Below are positions 9,092-16,932 of a DNA stretch of 64,000 nt, one piece after another. The stretch is from Sphingobacterium sp. FBM7-1 (GTDB lineage Bacteria > Bacteroidota > Bacteroidia > Sphingobacteriales > Sphingobacteriaceae), in the NCBI RefSeq assembly GCF_020687765.1, contig NZ_JAJEWJ010000005.1, positions 62,001 through 126,000 on the forward strand. Reading direction: 5' to 3'. The translations under genes were made by a program, and so were the position numbers. The notes under the pieces were generated by a model. It saw only the letters and a program-made list of their open reading frames with translations, searched no databases and was not told the origin of the DNA. How positions within the stretch are numbered: position 1 is the stretch's first letter; each line of letters begins with the position of its first letter.

Positions 9092-9820
9092 TTATAATAA
9101 CTCGAAGATACCATCGATATTGCAGGTAAGCTTTATCGGGCGCACATTGATGTCGAGGCTCCCTGTACCGGTTGTATCGGCTTCACTGGAGGCTGTTTTT
9201 GCGGCCATGGCATACATACGTGGAGTGGGCACTATATCATTCCAGCCAAATGAACTGTTATCATTGATGGCGAGGGCTTTCCCGATCTTATCTCCGGTAG
9301 CAGTAGCAATGATCTCTGCATTGGTGCGAGCATCCTGTACGGCTGCGATTTTCAGTTCTTTTTCAATCTGACGCTTTTGGGAATGATCGTAGCCATTTAT
9401 GGAAGTGCTTTGCAGGCCTTTAGGATCTACCTGATCCAACATGTTGTTCAATCCGTTGAGATTGGATACTTTTATTCGATATTGTTTGGCTTGGAGTAAT
9501 TGTTTGTTTTCTTTTTTCTTGGAGCTATCATAATTATAACTGTAGATATTCTGGATGTTAAAGTCTTCTTTTTTAACACCAATAGAAAGCGCCGCATCAT
9601 AAAGTTGTTTTTCCAATGTTTCGATATCTACTTTCTTTTTGGTGTTGCCATCTACAAAATACTCTCTTAAGGAAATAGAAATGTAAACGATATCAGGAGT
9701 TACTTCTCTTTCTGCGTACCCTCTGGTGGAGACTTTCCGGCTGGACTCGAAATTATTCGTTTGTGCCTTCGCTAAAGACAGGGTACAGATGACCAACATT
9801 AAACCGATTATTTTTTTCAT
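9092..9820 (-). CDS. SIMPL (DUF541) domain periplasmic protein
   Basis: 242-aa exported protein with a signal peptide (MKKIIGLMLVICTLSLAKA before QTNNF). The rest fits the SIMPL/DUF541 family: VSTRGYAEREVTPDIVYISI near residue 30, a central KQYRIKVSNLNGLNNML, then a conserved tail with VQDARTNAEIIATATGDKIG and a final PIKLTCNIDGIFEL. Members such as BP26/OMP28 form periplasmic or surface ring assemblies, and others are linked to oxidative stress; the job here is unknown. It is monocistronic, with the repeat region directly after its stop codon. Confidence 0.88.
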   Translation of the reverse strand: MKKIIGLMLVICTLSLAKAQTNNFESSRKVSTRGYAEREVTPDIVYISISLREYFVDGNTKKKVDIETLEKQLYDAALSIGVKKEDFNIQNIYSYNYDSSKKKENKQLLQAKQYRIKVSNLNGLNNMLDQVDPKGLQSTSINGYDHSQKRQIEKELKIAAVQDARTNAEIIATATGDKIGKALAINDNSSFGWNDIVPTPRMYAMAAKTASSEADTTGTGSLDINVRPIKLTCNIDGIFELL

Positions 9821-10028
9821 CGTTATAAATTATTTAATACGTGTAAGAGTTCAAGGTTGTAAATGAGTCCCTTGCACCCGGTTTTATTTTTAACTGCTAC
9901 TAGTACAAAATAGCAGACGTATTGTTTGACAAAACGGAGAGCTTTTCGTTTAAAATTGAAAATAAATAAAGATACATTAAAAATTAATTTATACCTTTAG
10001 AAATAATACATAATAATACATTACAATA

Positions 10029-10220
10029 ATGCAAGAAGGCGTAGTAAAATTCTTTAATGAAACCAAAGGTTTCGGTTTCATTATCCCTAACTCTGGCGAG
10101 AGCGAAATTTTTGTTCACGTGTCAGGATTAGTAGACAAAGTTCGTGAGAACGATCATGTATCTTACGAAGTAGAACAAGGCCGTAAAGGTCTTAATGCGG
10201 TAAATGTAAAGCTTATCTAA
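10029..10220 (+). CDS. Cold-shock domain protein, CspA family
   Basis: 63-aa single cold-shock domain that binds single-stranded RNA/DNA and acts as an RNA chaperone. RNP1 is KGFGFI (residues 14-19) and RNP2 reads EIFVHVSGL (residues 26-34), both intact. The length matches short Bacteroidota Csp proteins. Upstream is AT-rich, with a near-match TACCTTTA (9992-9999) to the -7 box, giving a leader of about 25-30 nt. It is followed by a modest intrinsic terminator and is monocistronic. Confidence 0.95.
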   Translation: MQEGVVKFFNETKGFGFIIPNSGESEIFVHVSGLVDKVRENDHVSYEVEQGRKGLNAVNVKLI

Positions 10221-10245
10221 TTTAGATTTCAAATATATTTATTGT

Positions 10246-10283
10246 GAAGGGCTGTTTCTTAAAAGGGAGCAGCTTCTTTTTTT
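10246..10283 (+). terminator. Putative intrinsic terminator after the cold-shock gene
   Basis: GAA-(GG bulge)-GCTG pairs with CAGCTTC across a 15-nt loop, followed by seven T. The stem is short and bulged, so this is only a fair candidate. Confidence 0.45.
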
Positions 10284-10319
10284 AGGGGAAAAAAGCAAGC
10301 CAAACCATTCGTCGTATAT

Positions 10320-11045
10320 TTAATTAAATAGCTCTTCCAAGATATACAGGGAATTTACTTGACCAAAGTTTTCCGTGTGTAGCCGATAAAACTCCAAGAT
10401 TTTTTCTAATAAGTATTTCCGTTCGTTCCGATGCATCTTGATGCGGTGTGATGCTTCGAAATCTGTTTGTAGCAACTGGACGAAAATGGCCGTGTGTGGC
10501 TCCTGTAGTACATGGCTATGTGCCGGAAGATTATTGCTGAATACGCCCTCAATAAGATTAAAATACGGATATTGTTGCTGTGGATGATACAAAGGTAAAA
10601 AGCCGAAAAACCGGCTTAGTTTAATTAAAAAAACTAGATGAAAATTTGGCAAGGGTTTATCGGTCTCGTCCAGCCATATGACGGATTGTTGGATAAAATT
10701 AAACAGAAAACTGTCGGGCGATTGGCCACGAAGTACTTTGTATAATATTTCGTTAAGAAATAAGGCTATCGCTCCCCGGGTGATATCCATCGGTATTTCT
10801 TTTAAGACGGGACGGGGGCGGGCTTCTTTGATGCGTTGAAGTCCGTTACTTTCTTTGTGGTAGACGACTAGATCGAGTAGGTGTAAGGGCTGAAAGAGGT
10901 TTCCGGGAATTCGTGCTTTGGGTTTCCGGGCTCCGTTTATAAGATATGCTTGCATGCCAAACATGTCCGTAAAAATATGGACGACTATGCTATTGTCTGC
11001 ATAGTTTGTCGTTTTGAGGGCTATTCCTTGTGTCTTATAAAGCAT
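10320..11045 (-). CDS. recO: DNA repair protein RecO
   Basis: 241-aa recombination mediator of the RecFOR pathway, which loads RecA on SSB-coated gaps. Start chosen at MLYKTQGIALKTTNYADNS: this is the family N terminus (OB fold) and a TATATTTG promoter lies 13 bp upstream, while an eight-codon longer reading would place the start inside that promoter. The OB-fold region gives AYLINGARKPKARIPGNLFQPL, followed by the helical domain. As in many Bacteroidota homologues, I do not see the four-cysteine zinc site. Monocistronic, divergent from the ribosomal protein operon. Confidence 0.93.
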   Translation of the reverse strand: MLYKTQGIALKTTNYADNSIVVHIFTDMFGMQAYLINGARKPKARIPGNLFQPLHLLDLVVYHKESNGLQRIKEARPRPVLKEIPMDITRGAIALFLNEILYKVLRGQSPDSFLFNFIQQSVIWLDETDKPLPNFHLVFLIKLSRFFGFLPLYHPQQQYPYFNLIEGVFSNNLPAHSHVLQEPHTAIFVQLLQTDFEASHRIKMHRNERKYLLEKILEFYRLHTENFGQVNSLYILEELFN

Positions 11046-11058
11046 AGATATTCGCAAA

Positions 11059-11066
11059 CAAATATA
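11059..11066 (-). promoter_or_regulatory. -7 box of recO
   Basis: TATATTTG on the minus strand, 13 bp before the recO start codon at 11045, predicting a leader below 10 nt. I see no clear TTTG at the expected -33 spacing. Confidence 0.6.
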
Positions 11067-11138
11067 CAAAAGGAAAAGGGACTCGTCTTGAAAAGGAATT
11101 GTGGATTGTGGAAAACTTTTAAAATTATTATTTCATTG

Positions 11139-11170
11139 TTTGCAATTCCCAAAAGAAATATAGATATTTG
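11139..11170 (+). promoter_or_regulatory. Promoter of the rpmB-rpmG operon
   Basis: TTTG at 11139-11142, 20 bp, then GATATTTG at 11163-11170 (one mismatch to TAnnTTTG). Leader of about 48 nt before rpmB. Confidence 0.6.
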
Positions 11171-11222
11171 CAAACTCTTTGTGAAAAGAGCGATTGGAGA
11201 AATAATACTAAAAATCAATATC

Positions 11223-11456
11223 ATGTCAAGAATTTGTGATTTAACAGGCAAGGCGGCATTAACAGGGAATAACGTTTCACACTCAAACGTTAAAACGAAA
11301 CGTAAATTTTATCCGAATTTACAAACTAAGCGTTTTTATATCCCAGAAGAGGATCGTTGGATTACGCTAAAGGTTTCTACTTCAGCAATCAAAACGATTA
11401 ACAAAAAAGGAATTACAGCAGTAATCGATCAATTTATCAAAAAAGGATCTATTTAG
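11223..11456 (+). CDS. rpmB: 50S ribosomal protein L28
   Basis: 77-aa L28. The protein begins MSRICDLTGKAALTGNNVSH and continues with KTKRKFYPNLQTKRFYIPEE, both family signatures. The frame stays open far upstream, but those residues are not L28-like and the promoter lies within them, so the ATG at 11223 is the start. First gene of the L28-L33-DUF4295 cluster that is conserved in Bacteroidota. Confidence 0.97.
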   Translation: MSRICDLTGKAALTGNNVSHSNVKTKRKFYPNLQTKRFYIPEEDRWITLKVSTSAIKTINKKGITAVIDQFIKKGSI

Positions 11457-11527
11457 TCGTTACCGCCTGTTATCAAAAATATTCATGAAATCTGTCCGTC
11501 ATCTGGCGGATCAAATAAAGTAAAACA

Positions 11528-11710
11528 ATGGCAAAAAAGGGAAATAGAGTACAAGTTATATTAGAGTGTACTGAGCACAAACAAAGTGGTCTTCCGGGAA
11601 TGTCTCGCTATATCACCACAAAGAACAAGAAAAACACGACAGAGCGTTTGGAATTGAAAAAATTCAATCCTGTGCTTAGAAAAGTAACTGTTCACAAAGA
11701 AATTAAGTAA
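11528..11710 (+). CDS. rpmG: 50S ribosomal protein L33
   Basis: 60-aa L33, beginning [18 protein letters not shown] and containing the [19 protein letters not shown] core. It carries only one of the zinc-site cysteines (in LECTEH), so it is the zinc-free (C-) type, which does not depend on zinc supply. Lies 71 bp after rpmB and 39 bp before the DUF4295 gene, same strand. Confidence 0.97.
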   Translation: MAKKGNRVQVILECTEHKQSGLPGMSRYITTKNKKNTTERLELKKFNPVLRKVTVHKEIK

Positions 11711-11749
11711 TTAACTGTAGAGCGTTTGCTCTCTTAAAAATATAAGACA

Positions 11750-11911
11750 ATGGCAAAGAAATCGGTTGCATCGTTACAAAAAGGAGGCGGTAAGGAATTT
11801 ACTAAGGTTGTCGTAACTACTAAGTCTGCCAAAACGGGAGCTTATACCTTTAAAGAAGGTATGGTTCACAATGACAAGGTGAAAGAGTTTGTAGCAGAAG
11901 CTACAAAATAA
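11750..11911 (+). CDS. DUF4295 family small basic protein
   Basis: 53-aa basic protein, easily missed because of its size. It begins MAKKSVASLQKGGGKEFTKV, with a later KTGAYTFKEGMVHNDKVKEF. This matches the DUF4295 family, found directly after rpmG in Bacteroidota, and its size and charge suggest a ribosome-associated protein, although the function is not established. It is the last gene before the operon terminator and is followed by ftsY. Confidence 0.85.
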   Translation: MAKKSVASLQKGGGKEFTKVVVTTKSAKTGAYTFKEGMVHNDKVKEFVAEATK

Positions 11912-11960
11912 GTTGCGCAACAGCTGTACCTTTTTTAAAGTTTTCTTTAAAAGACAAGAT

Positions 11961-11996
11961 AAGCCGTTTTGGTATTTACCGAAAGGGCTTTTTTAG
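11961..11996 (+). terminator. Terminator of the L28/L33 operon
   Basis: AAGCC / GGGCTT outer stem and TTGGT / ACCGA inner stem around ATTT, followed by TTTTTT. It lies between DUF4295 and ftsY. Confidence 0.65.
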
Positions 11997-12022
11997 TATA
12001 TTTACCTTTTACTTTTTTATCC

Positions 12023-12985
12023 ATGGGATTATTTGATTTTTTTAAAAAGAAGCAGGAAACGGTAGAGGCACAAGAAGCTTTAGATAAGGGACTTGAAAAA
12101 ACGAAGGAAGGTTTCTTATCCAAAATAACCAAAGCTGTTGTCGGTAAATCCACGATCGATGACGAAGTTTTAGATAATCTCGAAGAGGTGCTGGTGATGT
12201 CGGACGTGGGGGTAACAACCACCCTGAAGATTGTTGACCGTATTCAAAAGCGTGTTGCCCGCGATAAATATGTGGGTACGGACGACCTGAATCGCTTGCT
12301 TAAAGAAGAAATCCAGACGCTGTTAGCGGAGAATAACAGCAACGATTTCGAAACATTTGAGTATGGAACACATAAGCCCTATGTGATTATGGTGGTGGGT
12401 GTCAACGGGGTAGGAAAGACGACGACGATTGGTAAGTTGGCCCATCAACTAAAAGAGGCGGGTAATAAGGTCGTTTTGGGGGCGGCGGATACTTTCCGGG
12501 CAGCGGCTGTAGATCAGATCAAGTTATGGGGCGAACGGGTTGATGTTCGGGTGGTGGCGCAACCTATGGGTTCGGATCCAGCTTCGGTAGCGTTCGATAC
12601 CGTTAAGTCTGCGGTCGCCAATGGGGATGATGTCGCTATTATTGATACGGCCGGGCGTTTGCACAATAAAGTTGGTCTGATGAATGAGTTGACCAAAATC
12701 AAAAATGTGATGCAGAAGGTCGTTCCGGGAGCGCCCCACGAAATATTGCTGGTATTGGATGCTTCGACTGGACAAAATGCGATCGAACAGGCTACACAGT
12801 TTACACAGGCTACCGATGTGAATGCTTTGGCATTAACGAAATTGGATGGCACAGCGAAAGGTGGGGTGGTTATCGGTATTTCCGATCAGTTTAAGATTCC
12901 AGTCAAATACATAGGGGTAGGGGAGAAAATTGGCGATTTACAGCTTTTTAATAAAAAGGATTTCGTCGATTCGTTGTTTAAGTGA
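12023..12985 (+). CDS. ftsY: Signal recognition particle receptor FtsY
   Basis: 320-aa SRP-receptor GTPase, which docks SRP-ribosome complexes at the membrane translocon. Start chosen at MGLFDFFKKKQETVE; the longer open frame begins inside the preceding terminator. N-terminal acidic/charged A region is short, then the N domain, then the G domain: GVNGVGKTTTIGKLA (P loop), ADTFRAAAVDQ, DTAGRL, and TKLDGTAKGG with the closing GVGEKIGDLQLF. All GTPase motifs are intact. Precedes rimO by 48 bp. Confidence 0.97.
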   Translation: MGLFDFFKKKQETVEAQEALDKGLEKTKEGFLSKITKAVVGKSTIDDEVLDNLEEVLVMSDVGVTTTLKIVDRIQKRVARDKYVGTDDLNRLLKEEIQTLLAENNSNDFETFEYGTHKPYVIMVVGVNGVGKTTTIGKLAHQLKEAGNKVVLGAADTFRAAAVDQIKLWGERVDVRVVAQPMGSDPASVAFDTVKSAVANGDDVAIIDTAGRLHNKVGLMNELTKIKNVMQKVVPGAPHEILLVLDASTGQNAIEQATQFTQATDVNALALTKLDGTAKGGVVIGISDQFKIPVKYIGVGEKIGDLQLFNKKDFVDSLFK

Positions 12986-13033
12986 TTTGGTGCCCACAAA
13001 CGCCATGAGGTCGTGGAATCATAAAAAAGATAA

Positions 13034-14368
13034 ATGAGAACAAAAAATAGAAAGGTTGCTCCGACGGTGAGCAAGCCGAGGGTGAATGTCGTGACGTTGG
13101 GGTGCTCTAAGAATATACACGACTCAGAGGTGTTAATGGGGCAGCTGAAGGGTAACCAGATGGAAGTAGTACACGAGGCTTCCAATATACAGGCAAATGA
13201 TATCGTGGTGATTAATACGTGCGGATTTATTGACAACGCGAAGCAAGAATCGATCGATACCATTTTACAATATTCGGCTTTAAAGGAAGAAGGAAGGGTT
13301 AATAAAGTTATCGTGACCGGATGTTTATCGGAACGTTATAAGCCCGAACTTCAATCGGAAATTTCGAATGTGGATGCTTATTTCGGAACAAATGATCTTC
13401 CGGAATTACTAACGACGATAGGTGCAGATTACCGACACGAACTACTGGGCGAACGCCTCTTATCTACACCTTCCCATTTTTCTTATTTTAAAATCGCTGA
13501 GGGCTGTAACCGCCCTTGCTCATTTTGTGCTATCCCCTTGATGCGCGGAAAGCACGTCTCTAAATCGGTCGAAGACTTAGTAAAAGAGGCAAAGTTTTTG
13601 GCATCCAATGGGACAAAAGAACTCATACTTATTGCACAGGATTTAACGTACTACGGACTGGATATTTACGGTAAACGTAATTTGGCGGATTTGTTACGTC
13701 ATTTGTCGGATGTAGATGGTATAGAATGGATCCGCTTACAGTATGCATATCCGTCAGGCTTTCCCATGGATATTCTGGATGCGATGAATGAGCGTTCCAA
13801 TATCTGCAATTATTTGGATATGCCTTTACAGCATATATCCGACCCTATGCTCAAATCGATGCGACGGGGAACAACTAAACAAAAGCAAGTTGATCTGGTG
13901 AAGCAGATTCGGGACAAAGTGCCGGATATCGCTTTACGCACAACGCTGATATGCGGCTATCCGGGTGAAACGGAGCAGGATTTCAACGAAATGTTGGAAT
14001 GGGTAGAAGAAACACGATTCGATCGTTTGGGTTGTTTTACATACTCCCACGAGGAAAAGACGCATGCACACACTTTGGTGGATGATGTACCCCAGGGGGA
14101 GAAGGAAGCGCGTGTGGAACAGATTATGGAGATACAGCAGGGGATCTCCTATGAAATTAATCAAACTAAAATCGGGCAGACCTTTAAGGTGTTAGTGGAT
14201 CGTTTAGATGGTGATTATTTTATTGGGCGTACAGAATACGATTCGCCGGAGGTGGATAACGAGGTGGTACTAGATGCCAAAACGGATTATGCGCGCATAG
14301 GTGACTTCGTACAAGTAGAGGTTGAGCGGGCAGAAGATTTTGACCTTTACGGAAAGGTGATCAAATAG
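13034..14368 (+). CDS. rimO: Ribosomal protein S12 methylthiotransferase RimO
   Basis: 444-aa radical-SAM methylthiotransferase that modifies an aspartate of ribosomal protein S12. The N-terminal UPF0004 domain shows three cluster cysteines (LGCSKN, NTCGF, TGCLSERY). The radical-SAM motif CNRPCSFCAIP (CxxxCxxC) is near residue 157, and the TRAM domain occupies the C-terminal ~70 residues (FKVLVDRLDGDYFIGRTEYD). The KNIHDSE signature separates it from MiaB. It follows ftsY on the same strand, a pairing seen in Bacteroidota. Confidence 0.96.
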   Translation: MRTKNRKVAPTVSKPRVNVVTLGCSKNIHDSEVLMGQLKGNQMEVVHEASNIQANDIVVINTCGFIDNAKQESIDTILQYSALKEEGRVNKVIVTGCLSERYKPELQSEISNVDAYFGTNDLPELLTTIGADYRHELLGERLLSTPSHFSYFKIAEGCNRPCSFCAIPLMRGKHVSKSVEDLVKEAKFLASNGTKELILIAQDLTYYGLDIYGKRNLADLLRHLSDVDGIEWIRLQYAYPSGFPMDILDAMNERSNICNYLDMPLQHISDPMLKSMRRGTTKQKQVDLVKQIRDKVPDIALRTTLICGYPGETEQDFNEMLEWVEETRFDRLGCFTYSHEEKTHAHTLVDDVPQGEKEARVEQIMEIQQGISYEINQTKIGQTFKVLVDRLDGDYFIGRTEYDSPEVDNEVVLDAKTDYARIGDFVQVEVERAEDFDLYGKVIK

Positions 14369-14443
14369 CCATCAATTTGTAGGGGAAAATATGTAAATTG
14401 TCGGCTCAATCCGTATAAATACCATACGATACGAAAGAGTTAG

Positions 14444-16033
14444 ATGAAAGCAACATATATTGATTATAGTGATACGGGTAGTTTTTCGCCGACGCTGTTA
14501 GCTTATCTGGCCAACGATGAACAGTTGGCTCCTTTTTACGGACAACGACCGACGTTAGCGGGATTCGAAGAACAAATCACTGGCAAGGCAGATTTCCCGC
14601 ACAGAAAGTTATTGGTTGCCGCCCTCCAGGAACAGTATGGCTCCCTCTTAGCAGATGCACCCCAAGTCGATGCTAACCTCAGGTTGTTAGCCGACAATAA
14701 GACTTTTACGGTTACGACTGGCCATCAACTTAATATATTCACCGGCCCACTTTATTTTATTTTCAAGATAGTCACCGCCATACGCTTGGCACAGGATCTA
14801 AAGAAGGCCTATCCCGACTACAACTTTGTGCCGGTCTATTGGATGGCTACAGAGGACCATGATTTTGCGGAAATTAATCACACAAAGGTTTTTGGAAAGA
14901 AGATCATATGGGATACGCCGGCTGTCTCGGCTACGGGCAGGATGTCTACACAAGATATCGCCGATGCCGTAAAACATTATTGCGGTACGTTCGGGATATC
15001 CGCTAATGCGGAAAAATTAAAAGCCATTGTGGAAGAGGCTTATCTGCAAAACCGATCACTAGCGACAGCTACGCGTTATATGGTGAACGAATTGTTCAAA
15101 TCCTATGGGTTGCTGATCGTGGATGCGGATAACATAGACTTGAAAAGCGTTTTTGCACCTATTATCACGCAGGATATTTTTGAGCAACATAGTTTTAAGA
15201 CGATTGAAGCGACGTCTGAAAGTCTGCAGCGATTGGGTTTTGAGACCCAAGTGCACGCGCGAGAGATCAACTTTTTTTATCTGACGGATGAATTTCGCGA
15301 GCGCATTGTGCGTACAGAAGACGGCCGTTTCGAAGTATTGCACCGCAACCTTTATTTTTCGGAAGAGGAACTGCGGGCAGAGATCGTGCAGCACCCCGAA
15401 CGTTTTAGCCCAAACGTAGTCATGCGGCCTTTGTATCAAGAACTTATTTTGCCGAATCTGGCCTATATCGGCGGTGGCGCCGAAATGGTATATTGGCTGC
15501 AACTGAAGGCCAATTTCGATCATTATCAAATTCCGTTTCCTATTCTCGTTCCGCGGAATTCCGCCATGATTACCGATGATCAAATAGCCGGGAAAATTTT
15601 CCGCTTAGATCTGACCTTCAAAAGCATATTTAAATCGACGGACGTATTAAAGAATGATTATGTGCGTAGGCAGACGAAGCATCGTCTGAATTTACGGGAT
15701 GAATGGATGGAATTTAATGCTATCTTCGGCAAGATCAAGTTGAGGGCACATAAGATTGATCCGAGTTTGGGCCCGAGTACGGATGCGGTCAAAGCACGCT
15801 TGAAGAAGGCCATTAATAATTTAGAAAAGAAATTGCTGAAAGCCGATAAGCATAATCACGAAGATGCGCTGATACAAATAGAACGGGTGAAGGATCGGTT
15901 ATTCCCCAATGGAGGGCTGCAGGAACGGACAGAAAACTTTGCCGCTTTGTATCTGAAGCATGGCGACGACCTTGTTCGGGATTTGGAAAAACACTTCAAT
16001 CCGCTGGATTTTAAATTTACCATTTTATATTGA
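14444..16033 (+). CDS. bshC: Bacillithiol biosynthesis cysteine-adding enzyme BshC
   Basis: 529-aa BshC, the last enzyme of bacillithiol synthesis, joining cysteine to glucosaminyl-malate. Seen: VTTGHQLNIFTGPLYFIFK near residue 92, PVYWMATEDHDFAEINH near residue 128, and a C-terminal coiled coil (AVKARLKKAINNLEKKLLKA). Length is typical (about 520-540). Implies that the organism uses bacillithiol as its low-molecular-weight thiol. BshA and BshB are not in the window. Followed at once by a Crp-like regulator gene. Confidence 0.95.
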   Translation: MKATYIDYSDTGSFSPTLLAYLANDEQLAPFYGQRPTLAGFEEQITGKADFPHRKLLVAALQEQYGSLLADAPQVDANLRLLADNKTFTVTTGHQLNIFTGPLYFIFKIVTAIRLAQDLKKAYPDYNFVPVYWMATEDHDFAEINHTKVFGKKIIWDTPAVSATGRMSTQDIADAVKHYCGTFGISANAEKLKAIVEEAYLQNRSLATATRYMVNELFKSYGLLIVDADNIDLKSVFAPIITQDIFEQHSFKTIEATSESLQRLGFETQVHAREINFFYLTDEFRERIVRTEDGRFEVLHRNLYFSEEELRAEIVQHPERFSPNVVMRPLYQELILPNLAYIGGGAEMVYWLQLKANFDHYQIPFPILVPRNSAMITDDQIAGKIFRLDLTFKSIFKSTDVLKNDYVRRQTKHRLNLRDEWMEFNAIFGKIKLRAHKIDPSLGPSTDAVKARLKKAINNLEKKLLKADKHNHEDALIQIERVKDRLFPNGGLQERTENFAALYLKHGDDLVRDLEKHFNPLDFKFTILY

Positions 16034-16041
16034 TTGTTGCT

Positions 16042-16656
16042 ATGGAACGTAATTGGCGAGATAGTAATTTTTATAGGTATTATGTGGAAAAGGCGGAGCT
16101 TTCGGACGAAGTCTTTGAAGAATTAGAGCCGTATTTTTCCTTTAAGGAAGTGGCCCATCATCAGTACTTGCTGCGGGAGGGAGAAGTGAGCCGGTACACG
16201 TTTTTTGTCGAATCGGGTTTGTTGCAGTCTTTCTCTTTAGATGAAAAAGGGGGCGAGCATATTTTGCAATTTGCACCCGAAAACTGGATTGTATCGGATC
16301 GTGCTAGCCAATATTTTAATAAGCCTGCAGATTTTTATATCAAAGCAATAGAGCCGTCACTCATCGTCTTTATCCAACAGGAATTTATGGAGAAAGCTTC
16401 TCTGCAAAGTAATGCGTTTGCCTGTTTTATGGAAAACTCCCTGCAGCGAAACATTTATATGCAGCAGCAGCGTATAAATTCGCTTTTAGCCATGACTGCG
16501 AAAGAGCGTTATTTGATGTTTATGGAGATGTACCCTAGTCTGCTGCAACGTGTACCACAATGGATGATCGCCTCTTATCTAGGTATCACACCCGAAAGCC
16601 TGAGCCGGGTGCGCCGCGAATTGTTAATGGAGGCGGGGAACAAAAAGAAAGAATGA
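16042..16656 (+). CDS. Crp/Fnr-like cyclic-nucleotide-binding-fold regulator
   Basis: 204-aa regulator. The N-terminal cupin-like cNMP-binding fold (residues ~20-115) includes LLREGEVSRYTFFVESGLLQ and the C-terminal part resembles a winged helix (VPQWMIASYLGITPESLSRV). Start chosen at the ATG at 16042, 8 bp after bshC; an in-frame TTG at 16030 would overlap bshC. Bacteroidota have many such short Crp-like proteins that do not bind cAMP. Ligand and targets unknown; the operon with bshC hints at thiol or redox control, which is inference. Confidence 0.87.
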   Translation: MERNWRDSNFYRYYVEKAELSDEVFEELEPYFSFKEVAHHQYLLREGEVSRYTFFVESGLLQSFSLDEKGGEHILQFAPENWIVSDRASQYFNKPADFYIKAIEPSLIVFIQQEFMEKASLQSNAFACFMENSLQRNIYMQQQRINSLLAMTAKERYLMFMEMYPSLLQRVPQWMIASYLGITPESLSRVRRELLMEAGNKKKE

Positions 16657-16839
16657 CACTTCCTTAGAAATACATTATTTGCAAAAATCCTGTCCAAAAT
16701 TTAATGATTATAAAAGGAAAGGAGTTTTATTTTAATGTTCTTCAAATAATCTTAGGCAGATAAAAACAATGGTGTAAAACCATCAAATGATGGGGCGTTT
16801 TATAGCCTTGCTCTCCTATTAAATCGTTGATAAAATATG

Positions 16840-16847
16840 TATCTTTG
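16840..16847 (+). promoter_or_regulatory. -7 box upstream of gcvP
   Basis: TATCTTTG, 85 bp before the gcvP start. No convincing TTTG at -33. It lies in a 276-bp gap that otherwise shows only a short hairpin (ATGGT-GTAAA-ACCAT near 16770). Confidence 0.5.
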
Positions 16848-16932
16848 CAGTCTCAAAAGTAGAGGAACGTATCTTTTAAAAAAAGGCTTAATAAGCTGAT
16901 ATAGAACGATACTACGCAAAAGTCAAGCGCAC

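Noticed and set aside
10950..11222. Long N-terminal extension of L28
   Set aside because: No L28 likeness upstream of the ATG at 11223, and the operon promoter lies inside.
15059..15583. Antisense frame of 174 codons inside bshC
   Set aside because: Shadow of the BshC frame; no promoter, no family likeness.
16657..16932. Glycine riboswitch before gcvP
   Set aside because: I see only a short hairpin and a promoter box; no tandem aptamer pattern of the glycine riboswitch is recognisable.
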